DNA of 14,480 bases from Planctomycetaceae bacterium (GTDB lineage Bacteria > Planctomycetota > Phycisphaerae > Phycisphaerales > SM1A02), in the NCBI GenBank assembly GCA_027488415.1, contig JAIYBS010000291.1, positions 1 to 14,480 on the forward strand, in the 5' to 3' direction. The notes under the pieces were generated by a model. It searched no databases and had not been told where the DNA came from. It saw only the letters and a list, made by a program, of their open reading frames with translations. Both the position numbers and the translations under genes were made by a program. How positions within the stretch are numbered: the stretch's first letter is position 1; every line of letters begins with the position of its first letter. Below are positions 1-5,075 of this stretch, in pieces.

Positions 1-1179
1 CCGCGCGTGGTCGCCGAGATGCGCGCCAACGACGGCGCGACGACGCTCGCGCTGCGGCGCGAGTGCGCGCTCGCGGTGTTCGCGCGCACGGCGGCGTACG
101 ACGGCGCGATCGCGCGGTGGATGGGGTCGCACGGGTTCGCGGGCGGCGAGGGCGCAGGCGCGGCGGGCGCGGGCGCATTCCCGGCCGAGGTCTCGATGCG
201 GCTCGAGCTCGCCGACGAGCTCCGCTACGGCGAGAACCCGCACCAGCGCGGCGCGGTGTACGCGGACGCCGGCGCGACGGGGCCGAGCGTGGTGCGCGCG
301 CGGCTGCTGCACGGCAAGCCGCTCAGCTACAACAACCTGCTCGATGCCGGCGCGGCACTCGAGCTGGTGCAGGACCTCGCAGCGCAGCGCGCGCGGGCCG
401 GTGACGGCAGCGCGTGCGCGTGCGCGGTGATCAAGCACACGAACCCGTGCGGCGCGGCCGTGGCGGACGGCGTCCTCGCGAGCTTCGAGCGCGCGTGGGC
501 AGGCGACCCGCTCGCGGCGTTCGGCGGGATCGTCGCGTTCAGCCGCACCGTGGACGCCGCGACGGCCGAGGCGATGGCCGCGGGCGAGCGCTTCCTCGAG
601 GTGGTGATCGCGCCAGGCTACGAGCCCGCGGCGCTCGCCGCGCTGCAGGCGCGCTGGAAGAACGCGCGGCTGCTCGCCGTCGGCGAGCTCGGCGAGCCGG
701 CGGGCGGCCTCACGTGGCGGAGCGTGCCGGGCGGCATGCTCGCCCAGGACCGCGACGTGCACGCGATCGACGCCGCGAAGTTCACGCACGCGGCGGGACC
801 GGCGCCGGACGCGGCGACGCTCCGGGACGCGGGGATGCTCTTCACGGTCGCCAAGCACCTGAAGTCGAACGCCGTGTGCATCGGCGCCGGCGGTCGTCTG
901 TTCGGCGCGGGCGCGGGGCAGATGGACCGGGTGGCGAGCTGCCGCAACGCCGTCGAGAAGGCGCGCGCCGCGATGGCGGCCATGCCTGCGGGCCAGGCGG
1001 CGGTGGCGGCGAGCGACGCGTTCTTCCCGTTCGCGGACGGCCCCACCCTGCTCGCCGACGCGGGCGTGCGGTGCATCGTCCACCCGGGCGGCAGCAAGCG
1101 CGACCAGGACACGTTCGACCTGTGCAACGCGCGCGGGATCACCTGCCTGCTGACCGGCACGCGCCACTTCCGGCACTGA
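1..1179 (+). CDS. purH: Bifunctional AICAR formyltransferase / IMP cyclohydrolase (PurH), 5' end cut off
   Basis: This enzyme carries out the last two steps of de novo IMP synthesis in the cytoplasm: formylation of AICAR with 10-formyl-THF, then ring closure. The window holds the last 392 codons; the reading frame is open from base 1, so roughly 130 N-terminal residues, most of the cyclohydrolase (MGS-like) domain, lie upstream. The first 40 residues fit the end of that domain (ARTAAYDGAIARWM). The AICAR transformylase domain follows, with LRYGENPHQ, the catalytic KHTNPCG, DPLAAFGGIVAF, LKSNAVCI, SDAFFPFADG, HPGGSKRDQD and the usual C-terminal end TGTRHFRH. A short Gly/Ala-rich linker (GEGAGAAGAGAF) separates the domains. 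No other purine gene is visible nearby, and a strong terminator follows the stop. Identification is secure; only the missing start is uncertain. Confidence 0.97.
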   Translation, partial: PRVVAEMRANDGATTLALRRECALAVFARTAAYDGAIARWMGSHGFAGGEGAGAAGAGAFPAEVSMRLELADELRYGENPHQRGAVYADAGATGPSVVRARLLHGKPLSYNNLLDAGAALELVQDLAAQRARAGDGSACACAVIKHTNPCGAAVADGVLASFERAWAGDPLAAFGGIVAFSRTVDAATAEAMAAGERFLEVVIAPGYEPAALAALQARWKNARLLAVGELGEPAGGLTWRSVPGGMLAQDRDVHAIDAAKFTHAAGPAPDAATLRDAGMLFTVAKHLKSNAVCIGAGGRLFGAGAGQMDRVASCRNAVEKARAAMAAMPAGQAAVAASDAFFPFADGPTLLADAGVRCIVHPGGSKRDQDTFDLCNARGITCLLTGTRHFRH

Positions 1180-1181
1180 CC

Positions 1182-1214
1182 GAAAATATGCCGGGGGGCC
1201 CCCGGCATATTTTC
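1182..1214. terminator. Near-perfect palindromic rho-independent terminator after purH
   Basis: A 16-base arm (GAAAATATGCCGGGGG, 1182-1197) is followed by one G and its exact reverse complement (1199-1214). Folded as RNA it gives about a 15-bp stem with a 3-base loop, a GC-rich core and an A-run before and T-run after, so it could act in both directions. It begins 3 bases after the purH stop and separates purH from nuoC, which is on the same strand. Confidence 0.85.
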
Positions 1215-1223
1215 TCGCGGACC

Positions 1224-1229
1224 TACAAT
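1224..1229 (+). promoter_or_regulatory. Candidate -10 element for nuoC
   Basis: TACAAT is a good -10 hexamer lying 9 bases before the nuoC ATG. No convincing -35 is visible, because that position falls in the terminator palindrome. No Shine-Dalgarno sequence precedes the ATG, so transcription would start only 1-3 bases before the start codon. This is inferred from spacing only. Confidence 0.5.
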
Positions 1230-1238
1230 CCGACCTCC

Positions 1239-1784
1239 ATGAAGCTCGACCACCCGACGCTGCCGGTCCTCAAGGCTGCCTTCCCGGACGCGAAGTTCCT
1301 CGCCGCCGAGTTCCGCGGCCAGACGACCGTCATCGTGCCGAAGGAGCGCCTGAAGGACGTCTGCCGCCTCCTGCGCGACGACCCGCAGTGCTCGTACGAG
1401 TTCCTGGCCGACGTCACCGCGGTCGACTACCTGAACTATCCCTCGCCGCAGCCGGGCCGCTTTGCGGTCGTGTACTGCCTCGCGAGCCACGCCAAGGACC
1501 GCCGCCTCACCCTCAAGGTGTGGCTCGACCCGTCGGTCGACACGAGCGGCACCGAGCCCGACCCGGAGCTGGTCGTCGACACCGTCGCCGACGTGTGGCC
1601 GACCGCCGAGTGGCTCGAGCGCGAGGTGTTCGACATGTTCGGCATCCGCTTCCGCGGGCACCCGGACCTGCGCCGCATCCTGATGTGGAAGGACTTCCCG
1701 GGGCACCCGCTCCGCAAGGACTATCCGCTGCGCGGCCGCGGCGAGCGCGAGATGCACCGCGTGATGCCCCGCGACGCCTCCTGA
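1239..1784 (+). CDS. nuoC: NADH-quinone oxidoreductase subunit C (30 kDa subunit of complex I)
   Basis: NuoC is a peripheral-arm subunit of respiratory complex I, at the cytoplasmic face where electrons pass toward quinone. The product is 181 residues, a normal length for a stand-alone NuoC. It carries the 30-kDa subunit signature near its C-terminus: WPTAEWLEREVFDMFGI followed by GHPDLRRIL and DFPGHPLRKDYPL. The ATG at 1239 fits the family start, with hydrophobic-acidic residues following. There is no Shine-Dalgarno sequence; a TACAAT hexamer lies just upstream. It is unusual that nuoA, nuoB and nuoD are not beside it: purH lies upstream and a saccharopine-dehydrogenase-like gene starts 11 bases downstream. 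The other subunits must be encoded elsewhere if complex I is complete. Confidence 0.95.
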   Translation: MKLDHPTLPVLKAAFPDAKFLAAEFRGQTTVIVPKERLKDVCRLLRDDPQCSYEFLADVTAVDYLNYPSPQPGRFAVVYCLASHAKDRRLTLKVWLDPSVDTSGTEPDPELVVDTVADVWPTAEWLEREVFDMFGIRFRGHPDLRRILMWKDFPGHPLRKDYPLRGRGEREMHRVMPRDAS

Positions 1785-1795
1785 GCGGCCGAACC

Positions 1796-3091
1796 ATGCG
1801 CGTCCTCGTCCTCGGCGCCGGAATGGTCGGAAGCGTGGCGGCGGCCGACCTGGCCGCGACGCCGGGCTTCGAGGTCACCGTCGCGGACGCCGGCAAGGAG
1901 AGCCTCGCGCGCGCCCTGCGCCGCAGCGGCGGACGCGTGCGCACGCTGCAGGCCGACGCGGGATCCGCCAAGAAGGCGGCCGCCCTCGTCGCGCGCACGA
2001 AGGCGGAGATCGTCCTCGGCGCGCTGCCGAGCCGCTTCGGCTTCGACGTGATGCGCGGCGTGATCGGCACCGGCCGACCGTACGTCGACATCAGCTTCAT
2101 GCCCGAGGACTTCCGCGAGCACGACGCCCTCGCGCGCCGCGCCGGGGTGCCCGTGGTCGCCGACTGCGGCGTCGCGCCGGGGATGAGCAACCTGCTCGCC
2201 GGCTGGGCCGCGCGCACGCTCGACCGCTGCGACGCGATCGAGATCCTGGTCGGCGGCCTTCCGCGCGAGCGGCACTGGCCGTGGCAGTACAAGGCGCCGT
2301 TCAGCCACCACGACGTGATCGAGGAGTACGTCCGCCCCTCGCGCGTGGTCGAGGGCGGCAAGGTCGTCGTGAAGGACGCGCTGAGCGAGCCGGAGCTCGT
2401 GACGATCCCGGGCCTCGGCACGCTCGAGGCGTTCTACACCGACGGACTCCGCAGCCTCGCGGACACGCTGAAGGTGCCCACGATGCGCGAGAAGACCATG
2501 CGCTGGCCGGGCCACGCGGAGCTGATGCGCACGCTGCGGCACCTCGGCCTGTTCTCGCACGAGCCCGTGCAGGTGGGCGACGCGCGGGTCCGGCCGATCG
2601 ACCTCACCGCGAAGCTGCTCTTCCCGCACTGGACGTACGAGGAAGGCGAGTCCGACGTGACCGTCATGACCGTGCGCGCGTGGGGCATGCGCGGCGGCCG
2701 CGAGGTGCGCCTCGCGTGGACGCTGCACGACGAGCTCGACCCGTCGACCGGCTTCCCGAGCATGAGCCGGACGACGGCGTTCCCCGCGACGAGCGTGCTC
2801 CGGCTGATCGCCGCGGGCAGGATCCGCAAGCCCGGCGTCCACGCGCCCGAGATGCTCGCGTCGATGCCCGGCATCGTCGACGCGGTGCTCGCCGACCAGC
2901 GCGCCCGCGGCGTGAAGTACGTGCCGTGGATGGAGGAGGGCGCGAAGGCGGCGAAGGGCGCGAAGCCCGCGAAGGCCGCCGCCGCGAAGTCGCCGAAGGC
3001 GAAGACCGCGCCGCGCGCGAAGGCGAAGCCCGCGCGCAAGGCCGCCGCACGGACGACGTCCTCCCGCCCCGCCCCGCGCGGCCGGCGCTGA
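1796..3091 (+). CDS. Saccharopine dehydrogenase family protein (lysine-6-dehydrogenase-like) with H1-like tail
   Basis: An NAD(P)-dependent oxidoreductase of 431 residues. The N-terminus is a Rossmann fold with VLGAGMVGSVAAADL (about residues 4-18). The catalytic region contains YVDISF, DCGVAPGMSNLLAG and PGLGTLEAFYTDGLRSL, then EKTMRWPGH, a pattern I associate with lysine 6-dehydrogenase-like members rather than classical saccharopine reductases; the substrate cannot be fixed from sequence. Residues about 382-431 form a separate basic tail made mainly of Ala, Lys, Arg and Pro with no acidic residue, which the family does not need for catalysis. The ATG at 1796 is 11 bases after nuoC and the next gene follows the stop by 2 bases, so the three are probably co-transcribed. 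No Shine-Dalgarno is seen. Confidence 0.85.
   Translation: MRVLVLGAGMVGSVAAADLAATPGFEVTVADAGKESLARALRRSGGRVRTLQADAGSAKKAAALVARTKAEIVLGALPSRFGFDVMRGVIGTGRPYVDISFMPEDFREHDALARRAGVPVVADCGVAPGMSNLLAGWAARTLDRCDAIEILVGGLPRERHWPWQYKAPFSHHDVIEEYVRPSRVVEGGKVVVKDALSEPELVTIPGLGTLEAFYTDGLRSLADTLKVPTMREKTMRWPGHAELMRTLRHLGLFSHEPVQVGDARVRPIDLTAKLLFPHWTYEEGESDVTVMTVRAWGMRGGREVRLAWTLHDELDPSTGFPSMSRTTAFPATSVLRLIAAGRIRKPGVHAPEMLASMPGIVDAVLADQRARGVKYVPWMEEGAKAAKGAKPAKAAAAKSPKAKTAPRAKAKPARKAAARTTSSRPAPRGRR
2939..3088 (+). repeat. Low-complexity GCGAAG-type coding repeat (Lys/Ala-rich tail)
   Basis: The last 50 codons of the oxidoreductase gene are built from recurring gcg-aag / gcc-aag units, giving AKAAKGAKPAK-like repeats. 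I count 10 Lys, 7 Arg and 18 Ala among 50 residues, with no Asp or Glu. It resembles the C-terminal tails of histone H1 and bacterial H1-like proteins. Such repeats can expand or contract by replication slippage. Confidence 0.85.
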
Positions 3092-3093
3092 CC

Positions 3094-3975
3094 GTGGAGA
3101 CGCGGGAACACCTCGGGCTGAAGGAACTCGCCGCCGCGTGGCTGCTCTCGATGGGCTGCCGCGCGGTCGCGCACGAGGTGCCCTGCCCGGTCGCGCGCTT
3201 CCGCGTGGATGCCGCGGGCTGGAGCGAGCACGACTGGCGCGAGGGCGTCGATCCGGCGGCGCACGAGTCGGTCTTCCACGCCGAGCGCGCGGGCGCGGCG
3301 GTGCGCGCGCCGAAGACGGTGGTCGTCGAGTGCAAGGCCTCGCGCGCGGACTTCCTGCGCGACGACCTGCGCGTCGACGACCTGCTCGCCGAGCGAGACC
3401 GGCTGCTCGCGCGCAAGGGCGAGATCGAGCGCGACCTGATCCCCGTGCACGAGCCGCACCTGCGCCGCGGCACCGACGCGCTGTTCGCGGAGGAGTCGAG
3501 CTGGGACTTCTCGAAGAGCAGGCTGCTGCCCTACCGCCGCGTGCTCCGGCAGCTGGCGAAGATCGAGGAGCGCCTGCACGGGCAGACGAAGTTCAACCTG
3601 ATCGCGCGCTGGCGGCTCGCGGACGAGCTGTGGATCCTCGCCGCCACCGGCGTCGTCAAGCCGCGCGAGGTGCCCGCCGGATGGGGGCTCGCCGAATGCT
3701 CGCCCGCGGTGCTGCGCCGCGGGGTGGGGCACGCGCTCCGTATGGGAACGCTGCCGCTGCGCGTGATCGTGCCCGCGCCGAGGCACGAGAGCCCGGAGCA
3801 CCGGCGCGCGCGGATCCTGCGGAACATCGCGGTGGCGCTGACGAAGTCGCGCTTCGCGCCGACCGCGGGCGGCGTCGCGGACGCGGAGGGCGCCGCGGCG
3901 GCGGACGACGCCGCGACCGAACCTCTCGACCTCGAACGCCCCGGGCGGGACTCGAACCCTCAACCTGCCGCTTAG
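3094..3975 (+). CDS. Conserved hypothetical protein with PD-(D/E)XK (MmcB-like) nuclease motif
   Basis: I do not recognise the exact family. The product, 293 residues from the GTG at 3094, has the layout of a restriction-endonuclease-like fold: Glu28 in a first helix (GCRAVAHEV), Asp39 in RFRVDAAGW, then VVVECKASRADFLRD with Glu79 and Lys81. The string ECKASRADF recalls MmcB-type putative DNA-repair nucleases. About 40 residues lie between the Asp and the ExK, longer than usual. A charged helical segment follows (residues about 95-170), then a domain with ARWRLADELWILAATGVV. The GTG start is 2 bases after the preceding stop. The last residues (RPGRDSNPQPAA) are simply the antisense translation of a tRNA gene, and the TAG stop falls in its anticodon loop. 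Nuclease activity is inferred, not shown. Confidence 0.7.
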   Translation: METREHLGLKELAAAWLLSMGCRAVAHEVPCPVARFRVDAAGWSEHDWREGVDPAAHESVFHAERAGAAVRAPKTVVVECKASRADFLRDDLRVDDLLAERDRLLARKGEIERDLIPVHEPHLRRGTDALFAEESSWDFSKSRLLPYRRVLRQLAKIEERLHGQTKFNLIARWRLADELWILAATGVVKPREVPAGWGLAECSPAVLRRGVGHALRMGTLPLRVIVPAPRHESPEHRRARILRNIAVALTKSRFAPTAGGVADAEGAAAADDAATEPLDLERPGRDSNPQPAA

Positions 3976-4010
3976 AAGGCGGCTGCTCTATCCAGTTGAG
4001 CTACCGGGGC
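3937..4010 (-). tRNA. tRNA-Arg, anticodon TCT
   Basis: On the minus strand a 74-base cloverleaf is visible: acceptor GCCCCGG/CCGGGGC with G as discriminator, D stem GCTC/GAGC, anticodon stem GCCGC/GCGGC around the loop CTTCTAA (anticodon TCT, reading AGA/AGG), a 5-base variable loop and T loop TTCGAGT. The T stem GAGGG/CCCGC has one A·G mismatch. CCA is not encoded. The gene overlaps the 3' end of the plus-strand gene ending at 3975 by 39 bases. Confidence 0.97.
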
Positions 4011-4025
4011 ACTGCTGGAGATTTC

Positions 4026-4031
4026 AGTGTA
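4026..4031 (-). promoter_or_regulatory. Candidate -10 element for tRNA-Arg
   Basis: Read on the minus strand this is TACACT, ending 15 bases before the mature 5' end of the tRNA, which would allow a leader of about 8 bases. No clear -35 hexamer is visible. Confidence 0.45.
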
Positions 4032-4131
4032 GTGCGATGAAATTCCGCCTCCTTCCGCGGGCACTTCCGCAGGCATGCGTAGGTTGCCGCCAGCCCCTTG
4101 GGGCAAGGCCGACCGCGCAAGGACGGCCGGA

Positions 4132-4136
4132 AAGGA
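4132..4136 (+). promoter_or_regulatory. Ribosome binding site deciding the start at 4145
   Basis: AAGGA lies 8 bases before the ATG at 4145. It favours this start over the in-frame ATG at 4037, which has no Shine-Dalgarno at a suitable distance and would give a 36-residue extension. Confidence 0.6.
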
Positions 4137-4144
4137 AGCGGGAC

Positions 4145-5041
4145 ATGGCAACGGCATTCCTGATTGCGGCATGCGTGGCGGCGGGAGGCGACCTCGGGGT
4201 GAACCCGTGCGGCAACTCGGCGGCGGACGAGTGCGAGACGCACTTCGAGCGCCTGTGCACGGAGGACGGCAACGTGACCGCGTGCGACTGCCACTGCGAC
4301 CCGGACGGCTGGTGGAGCCGTCGGACGGAGTCGTTGATCCGATCGCCGGCGCAGCCCGCGGACAGCGGCGCGCAGGTGGTGAGCACGAACCTCACGCGCT
4401 GGAACTGGCGGACCTACGCAATGGCCGCGCCGGGGCACGCCGAGGCGTCGATGGACCTCGCGGGCCACAGCACGTTCTGGCACAGCGGATCGATGACCCG
4501 ATCGATCTCGGCGCGCCAGGCGACCATCGAGCGCGAGATGTGGGCCGGCGAGGGCACGCCCTGCCCGCGGCTCGTGCAGATCGCAGCCACGGGCGGCGGG
4601 CTCATGGAGCTGTCGCTGACCTGCACGGCGACGCTCGGCTGCGCGGCGAGCGGATCGGTGACCATCGGGGGCTCGTGCAGCTCGCTCGGCCGTGCGAACG
4701 CGAGCATCGAGGGAAAGACGGTGCACGGAACCGTCGGGTACCGCTCGTACTCGCGAAGGGTGATCGCGACCGGCAAGCTCGGTACGTCGATCGACGACGA
4801 CGGCATCGGCATCGACGGCAAGATCTCGAGCGAGGACGAGTGGAAGATCGAGGGCGACGGCAGCGTCTCCGGGACGGCGGCGTACATCGTCATGCCGGAC
4901 CGGACCTACTGCGCGTTCACCAACAAGTCGATCGTCATGCGCTCGACGGGCACGGTCGCGCTGACCGCGGGCGGGAGCGTCGACGACAACGGCGCGATCA
5001 GCATCTCGGCCGTGGGGCTGGTGGCGCTGTCGGTGCACTGA
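4145..5041 (+). CDS. Exported cysteine-rich hypothetical protein
   Basis: I do not recognise this protein of 298 residues. It begins with a short hydrophobic stretch (MATAFLIAACVAAGG) that could be an export signal; IAAC at residues 7-10 loosely fits a lipobox, but the stretch lacks the usual positive N-terminus. Then comes a dense cysteine cluster: Cys22, 30, 38, 47, 49 and 51, ending CDCHCDPDGWW. Five more cysteines (140, 160, 166, 178, 256) are spread through a Ser/Thr/Gly-rich part that looks beta-rich, with the acidic run SIDDDGIGIDGKIS near residues 215-228. Disulfide bonding outside the cytoplasm is a reasonable inference. Thirty-four bases separate it from the next gene, also predicted to be exported, so they are probably an operon. 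An upstream start at 4037 cannot be excluded and would put an Arg-rich segment before the hydrophobic stretch. Confidence 0.75.
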   Translation: MATAFLIAACVAAGGDLGVNPCGNSAADECETHFERLCTEDGNVTACDCHCDPDGWWSRRTESLIRSPAQPADSGAQVVSTNLTRWNWRTYAMAAPGHAEASMDLAGHSTFWHSGSMTRSISARQATIEREMWAGEGTPCPRLVQIAATGGGLMELSLTCTATLGCAASGSVTIGGSCSSLGRANASIEGKTVHGTVGYRSYSRRVIATGKLGTSIDDDGIGIDGKISSEDEWKIEGDGSVSGTAAYIVMPDRTYCAFTNKSIVMRSTGTVALTAGGSVDDNGAISISAVGLVALSVH

Positions 5042-5063
5042 ACGAACGGCACGGAACCCAACG

Positions 5064-5069
5064 AAGGAG
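5064..5069 (+). promoter_or_regulatory. Shine-Dalgarno sequence of the gene at 5076
   Basis: AAGGAG lies 6 bases before the ATG at 5076. It is the best ribosome binding site in the window, in contrast to most neighbouring genes, which have none. Confidence 0.7.
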
Positions 5070-5075
5070 CAACCC

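Noticed and set aside
2434..3963. A 509-codon open frame on the minus strand opposite the dehydrogenase and nuclease-motif genes
   Set aside because: Its composition (Arg/Ala/His-rich, no recognisable motif) is that of a GC-rich antisense shadow; the plus-strand frames carry clear family motifs.
3937..4010. tRNA gene as an integration (att) site for a mobile element
   Set aside because: No integrase gene and no duplicated tRNA end was found in the window.
4037..4144. Alternative upstream start (ATG 4037) for the cysteine-rich protein
   Set aside because: It has no Shine-Dalgarno at a useful distance, whereas ATG 4145 has AAGGA 8 bases upstream. Not fully excluded, since it would give a basic region before the hydrophobic stretch.
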